Shown piece by piece: positions 26,763 through 34,591 of a stretch of 64,000 nucleotides of DNA (position 1 is its first letter; each line of letters starts with the position of its first letter). The DNA comes from Rubellicoccus peritrichatus. GTDB lineage: Bacteria; Verrucomicrobiota; Verrucomicrobiia; Opitutales; Cerasicoccaceae. The stretch is from assembly GCF_033100135.1 (NCBI RefSeq), contig NZ_CP136920.1, positions 3,343,001 to 3,407,000 on the forward strand, in the 5' to 3' direction. The position numbers and the translations under genes are program-made. The notes under the pieces were generated by a model that was not told where the DNA came from, did not search any database, and saw nothing but the letters and a program-made list of their open reading frames with translations.

Positions 26763-27200
26763 ATGCAAGAAATCCTAGACTCCATACCGCACCGTCCGCC
26801 GTTTCTGTTTGTTGATGAAATCATCGAATCGACCGAGGCGAGCATGACGGGCCGCCGTACCTGGCGAGCTGATGAAGGCTTTTACGAAGGACATTATCCG
26901 GGGAATCCAATTACACCGGGTGTCCTGCTTTGTGAAGCAGTGTTTCAAACTGCCGCTGTTTTTCTTTCAAAAAAACTGGCTGCCGAAATGGCAGAGGGAG
27001 AGCGCACACCGGTTCTTTCGAGAATTCAAGATGCCAAATTCAAACGTATGGTGAAGCCGGGTGACGTTGTGGACATTGAAGTAACTTATAAGGAGACAGC
27101 CAAAGGCTTCCATTTTATGCGTGGTCGCGTGCTGAAGGACGGAAAGCCTTGTGTGGCATTGGATTTCGTTCTCGCCATGGTGGACGAGAGTAAGGTTTAA
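26763..27200 (+). CDS. fabZ: 3-hydroxyacyl-ACP dehydratase
   Basis: 145 residues with a hotdog fold. It dehydrates (3R)-hydroxyacyl-ACP to trans-2-enoyl-ACP in fatty-acid elongation. The catalytic His is H44 in YEGHYPGNPITPG and the Glu is E58 in CEAVFQ. The N-terminus IPHRPPFLFVDEI is typical. It is the first gene of fabZ-fabI-oleA-oleB with gaps of 9, 6 and 13 bases, so a single transcript is likely. A second housekeeping fabZ may exist elsewhere; this copy may be specialised. Confidence 0.93.
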   Translation: MQEILDSIPHRPPFLFVDEIIESTEASMTGRRTWRADEGFYEGHYPGNPITPGVLLCEAVFQTAAVFLSKKLAAEMAEGERTPVLSRIQDAKFKRMVKPGDVVDIEVTYKETAKGFHFMRGRVLKDGKPCVALDFVLAMVDESKV

Positions 27201-27209
27201 ACGACCGAG

Positions 27210-28007
27210 ATGTCTTTGTTAGATTTAAAAGACCGCAAATACCTCATATTCGGGGTGGCAAATCGCAAGTCTGTTGCCTGGGCAATTGCCAAGGCACTTG
27301 AGGCTGAGGGGGCTGAGGTCGTCTTTAGTGTTCGCTCTGAGGCTCGGAAGGAGAGTTTGGGTAAACTGTTGGGAGATCGCTCGTGTCATATATGCGATGT
27401 TGAGTTTCCTGATCAAATCAAGACTCTGGCTGATTCAATTGGTGAAAAGGAAGGTCCATTCGACGGTATCGTTCATTCAATTGCTTTTGCTAATTTTGAG
27501 GCAGGCTTTCTTCCTTTTCATGAGACTCGCCGACAGGATTATCTGCAAGCCACTGCAATTTCCAGTTTTTCACTGGCTGAGATAGCGAATGCATTTAAGT
27601 CTTCTTTAAAACAGGATGCTTCCGTTGTCTCGATCAGCATTTCCTCTCAGGTCACTGCAGAAAACTACGGTTATCTGTCACCGATTAAGGCTGCGTTAGA
27701 CAGCACATCCCGATTTTTGGCCAAATCCTTTAGTGCAGATTCGCAAGTTAGATTTAACACCGTGAATGCAGGTCCTTTGAAAACCAGTGCCTCCGCAGGC
27801 ATCCCGGGCTATTTGGAAAACTATCTTTTTGCTGAGAAACTGACCTTGCGGAAGCAGGCCATCACCACACAGGAGGTTGCCAACACAGCAGTATTTCTGC
27901 TGAGTCCCGCATCAAGCGGGATCAATGGTCAGGGGATTGTTGTCAATCAGGGCATGGATCTGAACTACTTCGATAAGGAAGTCGTCAAGGCTGCTACTCG
28001 GCCATAG
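27210..28007 (+). CDS. fabI: Enoyl-ACP reductase (FabI-type SDR)
   Basis: 265 residues of the short-chain dehydrogenase fold. It reduces enoyl-ACP with NAD(P)H, the last step of the elongation cycle. The start IFGVANRKSVAWAIAKAL is the FabI cofactor loop, and the catalytic pair is Y153 and K160 (NYGYLSPIKAALDS, Tyr-x6-Lys). The substrate-binding end SGINGQGIVVNQGMDL is conserved. Some related proteins (e.g. in lipid-modifying clusters) reduce other substrates, but the FabI assignment fits best, and fabZ lies directly upstream. Confidence 0.88.
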   Translation: MSLLDLKDRKYLIFGVANRKSVAWAIAKALEAEGAEVVFSVRSEARKESLGKLLGDRSCHICDVEFPDQIKTLADSIGEKEGPFDGIVHSIAFANFEAGFLPFHETRRQDYLQATAISSFSLAEIANAFKSSLKQDASVVSISISSQVTAENYGYLSPIKAALDSTSRFLAKSFSADSQVRFNTVNAGPLKTSASAGIPGYLENYLFAEKLTLRKQAITTQEVANTAVFLLSPASSGINGQGIVVNQGMDLNYFDKEVVKAATRP

Positions 28008-28013
28008 AACGCT

Positions 28014-29054
28014 ATGCATTTTTCCTTAGAAGGTATATCCATTGAATCACTTGCTTATGCGGAACCGCCAGATGTGGTTACGTCTGAGGAGATCGAGAAT
28101 CGGTTGGCATCTGTTTACGAAAGACTGAAGCTCCCCGCTGGGCGTTTGGAGTTGATGACGGGGATTCTGGAACGTCGTTTTTGGCCGGCTGGGACCCTTC
28201 CTTCGGCGGCTTCTGCAGCAGCGGGTGAAAAAGCTTTGGCGGTATCAGATATAAAACGAGACCACGTTGATGTGTTGATTCACTGTGGTGTTTGTCGCGA
28301 TCGCCTGGAGCCAGCAACAGCAAGTTCTGTTCATAGATTACTCGGGCTTTCGCAATCCTGCCAAACCTTCGATCTGTCTAACGCTTGTCTCGGTATGCTG
28401 AACGGATTTCTGGTTGCCGGCAGTATGATCAGGAGTGGCATGGCAAAATGTGCGATGGTTGTGTCCGGTGAGAATGGTCGACCGCTCCTCGAACGTACGA
28501 TTCGAACTCTGTTGGAGTCGAATCTAAGTCGACGTGAAATTAAGCCTTACTTTGCAAATTTGACAATTGGTGCTGGCGCATGCGCCGCGTTACTTTGTAG
28601 TGCAGATATGGTTAACGATGGTAAGCTTCGCCTTGGAAAAGGCGTTGTGATGTCAGACTCGTCTGCGAGTGAGTTGTGCCAGGGCGAGTCAGCTGGAGAT
28701 GAACTTGCAATGATGACGGATTCCGAGGCTTTGCTTGAAGCCGGTGTCGCCCTGGCTAGTAAAACCTGGTCAGGCTTTGCCGGGGAAACCGGTTGGACTA
28801 CGGATACTCCGGATCATGTTATTTGCCATCAAGTGGGACGGCGGCATCAGATGGCGCTTTTCGAAGCCCTTGACTTGGACTTGAGTAAAGATTTTTCGAG
28901 TTATGAAACTTGGGGCAATGTGGGTTCCGTCTCGCTTCCTTTGACTTTGGCAAAAGCGAAAGAATCAGGTGCGCTGCAAACCGGCCAGAAGGCGGCATTA
29001 CTTGGTATCGGCAGTGGATTGGTTTGTATGATGCTGGAAACGACTCTTCTATAG
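28014..29054 (+). CDS. oleA: OleA: head-to-head acyl-CoA condensing thiolase (annotated commonly as FabH-like)
   Basis: 346 residues of the thiolase superfamily. OleA condenses two acyl-thioesters head to head to a 2-alkyl-3-ketoalkanoate, the first step of long-chain olefin or beta-lactone biosynthesis. The catalytic set is E99 (RLEPATAS), C125 (SNACLGMLNG), H272 (CHQVGRRH) and N302 (WGNVGSVSLPLT). The spacings E-C 26 and H-N 30 equal those of Xanthomonas OleA (E117/C143, H285/N315), whereas FabH lacks the E-P-A/S-T glutamate. It is followed by the OleB-like hydrolase. OleC and OleD are not seen in the window. Confidence 0.82.
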   Translation: MHFSLEGISIESLAYAEPPDVVTSEEIENRLASVYERLKLPAGRLELMTGILERRFWPAGTLPSAASAAAGEKALAVSDIKRDHVDVLIHCGVCRDRLEPATASSVHRLLGLSQSCQTFDLSNACLGMLNGFLVAGSMIRSGMAKCAMVVSGENGRPLLERTIRTLLESNLSRREIKPYFANLTIGAGACAALLCSADMVNDGKLRLGKGVVMSDSSASELCQGESAGDELAMMTDSEALLEAGVALASKTWSGFAGETGWTTDTPDHVICHQVGRRHQMALFEALDLDLSKDFSSYETWGNVGSVSLPLTLAKAKESGALQTGQKAALLGIGSGLVCMMLETTLL

Positions 29055-29067
29055 AAAGTTACTTTGC

Positions 29068-29940
29068 GTGGAAAAGTTACCTGATCATTTGAAGAAACTG
29101 TATCCTTTCACTTCAAACTGGATTGATACTCCTGGAGGGAAGCAGCATTATGTTGATGAAGGCGAGGGCGAGGTTGTGGTTATGCTGCATGGCAACCCGA
29201 CATGGTCATTTTTTTATCGAAATCTGATTAAGGAATTATCCCAAAACTATCGTTGCATAGTTCCAGACCATATTGGAATGGGACTTTCAGATAAACCCCA
29301 GAAAGGTTTCAACTATCAGTTAAGCGATCATATCGAAAATGTTGTTCGTTTGCTTGAGCATCTTAAAGTAGAGCGTTTCAACCTTATCGTGCATGATTGG
29401 GGTGGTGCGATTGGAATGGGCTTGGCCGAGCGATTCCCGAATCGTGTCGGCAAAATCGTGGTAATGAATACTGCCGCCTTCCGCTCTCAAAACATTCCAA
29501 AGCGTATTGCGATTTGTAAACTGCCCATTATCGGCGAGTTTATTGTTCGCGGTTTCAATGGTTTTGCCTGGCCGGCGACTTGGATGGCGTCTCGTAAAAA
29601 GCTGTCACTTCAAGTAAAAGCAGGTTATCTTTTTCCCTACCATGACTGGAAGAGCCGCATTGCAACGCATCGTTTTGTGCAGGATATTCCATTATCCGAA
29701 AAACATCCAAGCTATGCGACTTTGCTGAAAGTCGAACAAAGCCTAAGCAAATTTCAAAATAATCGAATGCTGCTGCTATGGGGTATCCAGGACTTTTGCT
29801 TTGACGATACATTTTTACGCGAATGGCAAAAGCGTTTTCCCAAGGCCGAGACTGTTGAGTTATCCAATGCAGGCCATTACCTGTTGGAAGATGCTCCTGA
29901 TGAGACTTTAGAGAGAATTCAGGCTTTTCTGGCGCAGTGA
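29068..29940 (+). CDS. oleB: OleB-like alpha/beta hydrolase (haloalkane-dehalogenase fold)
   Basis: 290 residues from a GTG. Nucleophile Asp D110 (VHDWGG), oxyanion loop HGNPTWSFFYR (41-51) and base H270 (NAGHYLLED) show the aspartate-nucleophile haloalkane-dehalogenase-type subgroup to which OleB belongs. OleB is a beta-lactone decarboxylase that forms the olefin; a dehalogenase is the main alternative. The position directly behind oleA (13 bases) is what supports OleB. No signal peptide, so it is cytoplasmic or loosely membrane-bound as in Ole complexes. The next gene, a response regulator, is 69 bases on and not related. Confidence 0.75.
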   Translation: MEKLPDHLKKLYPFTSNWIDTPGGKQHYVDEGEGEVVVMLHGNPTWSFFYRNLIKELSQNYRCIVPDHIGMGLSDKPQKGFNYQLSDHIENVVRLLEHLKVERFNLIVHDWGGAIGMGLAERFPNRVGKIVVMNTAAFRSQNIPKRIAICKLPIIGEFIVRGFNGFAWPATWMASRKKLSLQVKAGYLFPYHDWKSRIATHRFVQDIPLSEKHPSYATLLKVEQSLSKFQNNRMLLLWGIQDFCFDDTFLREWQKRFPKAETVELSNAGHYLLEDAPDETLERIQAFLAQ

Positions 29941-30009
29941 GTATTTCTGCTCAAAAGTTGTGGGATCTAAACGATTTACACTAATGATTTAAAGAACTAC
30001 ATTCGCACT

Positions 30010-30645
30010 ATGTCACTGTGCCGTGTTGTTGTTATTGAAGACCAGACTTTGTTTCGTGATTTGCTGGTAAAAGCTTTGGAAGCTGATGGGCAGTTTTCTT
30101 TGACTGGAGAAGCAATGTCAGCTGCGGACGGGCTTGCTCTTTGCTGTTCTGCTAAGCCTGATTTGGTTTTATTGGATGTGCAGCTTCCTGATAGAGACGG
30201 ATTGGAGATCGCAGCTGATTTACTCAAAGACTTTCCTGATATTCGGATCCTTGCTCTCACTTCACTGAAGGATGATTTTACAATTCGCCGTGTTTTGGAA
30301 TATGGATTGGCAGGCTATGTGGAGAAGGATCAGCCGCTTCCAGTGCTCCTCGAGGCGATTCGTGCTGTTGCTGGCGGTAAGACTTACTTTACGCAAACAT
30401 TCGATGATCTTCGTCGAGAAATGGTAACGAATCCTGGTGCATATTATAAAATTCTAAGCATTCGGGAGCAGCAGATTTTGAGCCTGGTTGCCGAAGGGTT
30501 TTCTAGTCCGGAGATCGCTGAACAGCTGAAATTGAGTCCACGCACAGCAGAGAATCATCGCTATAACATTATGAAGAAGCTCGATCTTGATAGCGCTACT
30601 GAGCTGGTTGCTTTTGCTATTAAGCATGGGATTCGTAAGCTTTAG
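30010..30645 (+). CDS. NarL/FixJ-type response regulator
   Basis: 211 residues. Receiver domain (1-120) with acidic pair E10/D11, phosphoacceptor D56 in LVLLDVQLPD, and switch residue T/S in LALTSLK and conserved Lys in VEKDQP. The C-terminal LuxR-type HTH spans ~140-205 (LSIREQQILSLVAEGFSSPEIAEQLKLSPRTAENHRYNIMKKL). It binds DNA after phosphorylation. Its 3' end overlaps that of the convergent histidine kinase gene by 26 bases, but the two families are not usual partners (see findings). Target genes cannot be stated. Confidence 0.93.
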   Translation: MSLCRVVVIEDQTLFRDLLVKALEADGQFSLTGEAMSAADGLALCCSAKPDLVLLDVQLPDRDGLEIAADLLKDFPDIRILALTSLKDDFTIRRVLEYGLAGYVEKDQPLPVLLEAIRAVAGGKTYFTQTFDDLRREMVTNPGAYYKILSIREQQILSLVAEGFSSPEIAEQLKLSPRTAENHRYNIMKKLDLDSATELVAFAIKHGIRKL

Positions 30646-32035
30646 TGTCGTTCGGAAATGTCATTGATGCATTGGTTCCTCCAGCTGCATCGATGGAAAG
30701 CACAAGTTTGATTCCTGCTCGTTTAGCGATATCCATGCATAGTAATAAGCCGAGCCCTGTGCCTTGTTCTTGATCCGTTCCAGGATTCGATTGGCTTAGT
30801 TTATTTTGGATTAAGCTATCAAGTACGGATTGTGGTATGCCACGACCGGAATCGATGATTTGAAAAGACAATTCACCACCTTCTTCCTTTGAGGTTATGC
30901 GAATATGACCTTTCTTTGGAGTGAATTTTACTGCATTGGATAACAGGTTTCTTAAAATGGTTTGTGTTGCTTTGCGATCGATTCGAATTTGCCTCTCGCT
31001 ATCTGTTTCTATGGATAAAGTAATCGCCTTCGCGGTGATTGCTGGACGCAGCATTTGGATTACCGGGTCAATCAATGCGTTAACGGAGTACTCGCGTGGA
31101 GTCATTTCCATCTGTCCAGTGCGGTATTGCGCCCAGGCCAGGAGATTGTCCAATAGTTCACGGAGATTTTGTGATGTGTTATGAATCTCACTGGCATAAC
31201 GCCTAATTTCTTCCGCCGAAAATTTCTCAGGAGCATTTGCCATTAACTCAGAAAGCCCACTTACGCCATTGAGAGGAGTCCGTAAGTCATGCCCAAGAAT
31301 TGATAACAAATGGTCTTTTTGCCAGATGACCTCTTCGGCTTTAGCTTTTTCTTGTGTGGTGGAGATTAGTTTTTCGAGGGTAGAAGTCTGAATTTGATGA
31401 CTGTCGATCAGTTCGTTTAAGAGTAAACGCATCTTCTTTACGATAAATGCGGCGATCATTGTTGCTATGATTATGACAAAGATGCGCCCAAATAACAAAC
31501 GCAGTTCCAAATTGGTAAATAGATTTTCCGCCTCATTTGAAGATAGAAAAAGTAGCAGAATAATAAAGTAAGACAGACTTTCGATAACTCCGATGAGTAT
31601 AGTAATTCTACTTTCCATTCTGAGCATCGAAATGATAATAATCATAAAGTAACCAAGGAGTGGAGGGCTACTGATTGCCACATCCCAAGTCGATGCGCTC
31701 AAAATCATGAATATACCCAGAGTGGGCAAAAAGGCTTCGCCAATTGAACTCAGATAGCGTGAAAGTCCAAGAGTTCCGGTGCAGTGATTGATACAGTGTT
31801 TGATCCTTTTAGCATTATAGAATTCCAACCATGCCAATGCTGCCGTGATCAAGGGGAGCAGTAAGAAACGTTCAACTTGAAGGTCTTGTCCAGTATCTGT
31901 GAAAACGAATAAGGATCCAATGAAGGCAATTTGGATGATGACCAACAGGATGCAGAAAGAACCCATCAACAAGGCAGCACTGCGCTGGCTTTGAAGGAGA
32001 AAAGTTTGGAGTTCGCGATTCATGAGTAGATCCAC
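30620..32035 (-). CDS. Membrane sensor histidine kinase (HisKA/HATPase_c)
   Basis: 471 residues. Residues ~20-205 hold six or seven hydrophobic segments without a periplasmic sensor domain, so the signal is probably sensed in the membrane. A short coiled linker (210-240) precedes the HisKA dimerisation domain with the phospho-His H249 in SILGHDLRTPLNG. The ATPase domain has the N box (TILRNLLSNAVKF), G1 (DSGRGIP) and G2 (GTGLGLLLC). An ATG at 32023 is a second start option. It is transcribed toward the response regulator and away from the next gene, with 49 bases between starts if that gene begins at 32085. Confidence 0.92.
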   Translation of the reverse strand: MDLLMNRELQTFLLQSQRSAALLMGSFCILLVIIQIAFIGSLFVFTDTGQDLQVERFLLLPLITAALAWLEFYNAKRIKHCINHCTGTLGLSRYLSSIGEAFLPTLGIFMILSASTWDVAISSPPLLGYFMIIIISMLRMESRITILIGVIESLSYFIILLLFLSSNEAENLFTNLELRLLFGRIFVIIIATMIAAFIVKKMRLLLNELIDSHQIQTSTLEKLISTTQEKAKAEEVIWQKDHLLSILGHDLRTPLNGVSGLSELMANAPEKFSAEEIRRYASEIHNTSQNLRELLDNLLAWAQYRTGQMEMTPREYSVNALIDPVIQMLRPAITAKAITLSIETDSERQIRIDRKATQTILRNLLSNAVKFTPKKGHIRITSKEEGGELSFQIIDSGRGIPQSVLDSLIQNKLSQSNPGTDQEQGTGLGLLLCMDIAKRAGIKLVLSIDAAGGTNASMTFPNDTKAYESHA

Positions 32036-32084
32036 TCAATTCAAAATCTCGTTGATACAGCCTGAATGGTATAGTTTTATCATT

Positions 32085-32987
32085 ATGAGAGAAGCTTTCA
32101 GTTCATGTCCAGATATGTCCCCAAAAAATGCTGATACCATGGCAAGCAGTAGTGCTAAAAAAGCTTATCAATCGAGCGAAAAGGAAAATTGGCCTCCAGG
32201 TATGAAAATTGTCAATGGCCATCTGGCGCACAGCATCCGAGAGCAAGGGATGATTCAAGAGCCCAATCGCTATGGCTACATCCATCTGGCAGGTGAGTTT
32301 GAGCGTCCGTCGCCAATTCGTAGCAACAGTGCCGAAAAACGTAAACTGCTCGATGAGCTTAAAACTGCAGCGACTCGGCTTCAATCAGGAGAGAATGATG
32401 TCAACCGCGCTGATGTCTTTGATGCATTCATTATCCCTCCGGGTTCCAAGGAAGGCCGAAAAGTATTAAACGAGGGTAACTACAAGGTGCATGTTGCGGA
32501 ATTTGATGTCGTTGTCCTGGTCGAATGCATAAGTCCTGAGGCAGCAATGGAGGTTCGCGGGTCAAAGTTGTTTCTTCAATTGAAGGGAATTCTGGAAAAG
32601 GCTACGAAAATTGTTCATTGCATAACAGCAAAGAATGCAAAACGGATTGCCGAGGTTGATCATGACCGTAATGGCGTTTTTCTTTTCAATTACTTTTTTG
32701 CTGCAGATGTTGAGAGTGAAGGTGCTGAAGGAATCGAGATCCTGTTGGGTGTTTGGGAATACACAGCGGGGTGGTGGACTGCCAAGGCGAACTTGACAAA
32801 CTCGACGCCGATACAACCTTTGAAGGGAGAAAAATCCTCCTACAGTCTGATCAATCACTGCCGCTGGGATCGTCTGATCGATGTTTTACCATCGCTGCTC
32901 TTCAAGCCTTCATTGCACAAGTTTGTACTAAAGAATTTTACGGCAAACGACATCATAGCGATGCCAATACTGTATCGTTTGGCCTAG
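32085..32987 (+). CDS. Conserved protein of unknown function
   Basis: About 300 residues from the ATG at 32085; 32022 would overlap the divergent kinase gene and 32139 is also possible. No family recognised. It appears soluble and alpha/beta. The N-terminus is polar (HSIREQGMIQEPNRYGYIHLAGEFERPSPIR). Two stretches resemble beta-alpha units of a ferredoxin-like or dimeric barrel domain (FDVVVLVECISPEAAMEVRGSKLFLQLKG and GVFLFNYFFAADVESEGAEGIEILLGVWEYTAGWW), and it ends KNFTANDIIAMPILYRLA. The C-terminal part looks well conserved in style (WDRLIDVLPSLLF). No signal peptide. Confidence 0.75.
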   Translation: MREAFSSCPDMSPKNADTMASSSAKKAYQSSEKENWPPGMKIVNGHLAHSIREQGMIQEPNRYGYIHLAGEFERPSPIRSNSAEKRKLLDELKTAATRLQSGENDVNRADVFDAFIIPPGSKEGRKVLNEGNYKVHVAEFDVVVLVECISPEAAMEVRGSKLFLQLKGILEKATKIVHCITAKNAKRIAEVDHDRNGVFLFNYFFAADVESEGAEGIEILLGVWEYTAGWWTAKANLTNSTPIQPLKGEKSSYSLINHCRWDRLIDVLPSLLFKPSLHKFVLKNFTANDIIAMPILYRLA

Positions 32988-34526
32988 CTAATTCGTCTCA
33001 GTGCGTCCGTAGAGTTCACCAAGTTCCTTAAGATATGCTGCGCTTTCGCACCAGAGCTGATCGAGCTGCTCTGCCCGATAACGCCATTGCCAGTTGCCTG
33101 CAGCTTCACCAGGGAGATTCATGCGGGCTTCTGAGTCTAGGTTAAGCAGGTCCTGCAAGGGTATGATTGCGAGTCTTCCAGGGGATTTGTAGGCAGCGCG
33201 TGTCAGGTCCCATTGAGGTGCTGATCCATCGACACCAAAGTAACGTCGAAACAAGTCCTTTAACGCTTGGCTCAGATCTTTGTACCATCCGAGTGTTGTG
33301 TTGTTGTCATGAGACCCGGGATAGACTGCGAGATTTGGGTGATTATTATGTGGGAAATGTATGCTTGTAGATTCACTGCCAAAGCCGAATTGCAATACCG
33401 CCATTCCTGGCAGTCCTGTTTCTTTGAGGAGCTCAATGACATCAGGTGTGATGTCGCCCAGGTCTTCGGCAATTAGTTTGGCATTACCAAATTCATCTTT
33501 TAACGCTTTGAAGAAATCCAAGCCAGGGCCTGGAGTCCACTTGCCAGGGCGTGCATCCGGAGCATCTGCTGGTATGGACCAGTAGCTGGCAAAGCCACGA
33601 AAGTGGTCGAGTCGTATGATGTCGTAGAGCTCAAAGTTGGCGTGAAGGCGCTTTTTCCACCATTTGTAGTCGTCAGCTGCCATTGCTTCCCAATTGTACA
33701 GAGGATTCCCCCAGAGTTGTCCAGTGGGTGCAAAATAGTCTGGTGGACAACCAGCAACTGCACTTGGCGAACCATCACTTTTCAATTGAAAGAACTCAGG
33801 GTATGCCCAGACATCGGCACTATCATAGGCAACAAAGATGGGTGCATCGCCAATGATGGATACACCCTTACTTTTTGCATACTCGCGTAGGGCATTCCAC
33901 TGCTCAAAGAAGAGGAACTGGATGAAACAGACAGACTCCATTTCCTGGGTCAACTTCTTGGGCAGGTCGGACTTTTGAAAAAATTGGTAGCTGCGATACT
34001 TCTTTGGCCATGAATTCCAGGGCTTGCCTCCAAAGTGCTTTTTCGCTGCACTAAAGGCTGCATAAGGTTGAAGCCATTCCTCATGAGTTGCCTTGAATGC
34101 TTTGTAATCACCAAAGCCTGACAATGCTGTTGGGTTTTCAGAGTATCTTGAGCAAACAGCATTTAAGATAGGCCATAGATGTTCATAAATCCCACCAAAG
34201 TCTACCGAGTCAGTTGGTAGGCGTTCGAGTGAAGCAATTTCTTCATTGGTAACTAAACCACAGCCCAGGAGTGGTTCAAGGTCGATCAGATAAGGATTTC
34301 CTGCAAAAGCAGAAAAACATTGATAGGGAGAATCGCCATAGCCTGTTGGGCCTAGTGGGCATACTTGCCAAAGTGACATGCCGGATGCTTCCAGAAAGTC
34401 TACAAAGCGTCTGGCCTCTCGCCCGAATTTACCAATTCCCTGGCTGCCGGGCAGAGAGGTAGGATGAAGTAATACTCCAGCGGCACGCGTGTCCAGCCAG
34501 TCGAAAAGTGGTTCGGTGTTAGGCAT
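32988..34526 (-). CDS. malQ: 4-alpha-glucanotransferase (amylomaltase)
   Basis: 512 residues, a GH77 enzyme that transfers alpha-1,4-glucan segments between maltodextrins. Motifs: AAGVLLHPTSLPGSQGIGKFG at the start, GDSPYQCFSAFAGNPYLID, the nucleophile Asp in IRLDHFRGFASYW near 305, acid Glu in AEDLGDIT near 352 and GSHDNNTTLGWY near 405. No starch-binding extension, so it resembles the short bacterial (not plant D-enzyme) type. It begins opposite to the unknown gene and its stop adjoins it (32987/32988). Role: glycogen/maltodextrin recycling. Confidence 0.95.
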   Translation of the reverse strand: MPNTEPLFDWLDTRAAGVLLHPTSLPGSQGIGKFGREARRFVDFLEASGMSLWQVCPLGPTGYGDSPYQCFSAFAGNPYLIDLEPLLGCGLVTNEEIASLERLPTDSVDFGGIYEHLWPILNAVCSRYSENPTALSGFGDYKAFKATHEEWLQPYAAFSAAKKHFGGKPWNSWPKKYRSYQFFQKSDLPKKLTQEMESVCFIQFLFFEQWNALREYAKSKGVSIIGDAPIFVAYDSADVWAYPEFFQLKSDGSPSAVAGCPPDYFAPTGQLWGNPLYNWEAMAADDYKWWKKRLHANFELYDIIRLDHFRGFASYWSIPADAPDARPGKWTPGPGLDFFKALKDEFGNAKLIAEDLGDITPDVIELLKETGLPGMAVLQFGFGSESTSIHFPHNNHPNLAVYPGSHDNNTTLGWYKDLSQALKDLFRRYFGVDGSAPQWDLTRAAYKSPGRLAIIPLQDLLNLDSEARMNLPGEAAGNWQWRYRAEQLDQLWCESAAYLKELGELYGRTETN

Positions 34527-34591
34527 CTCTCAGCAGTCAGTCTTATCTAACTCAGATGTCAAAGAAAAGGCGGTTTGAACTATTTGACAGT

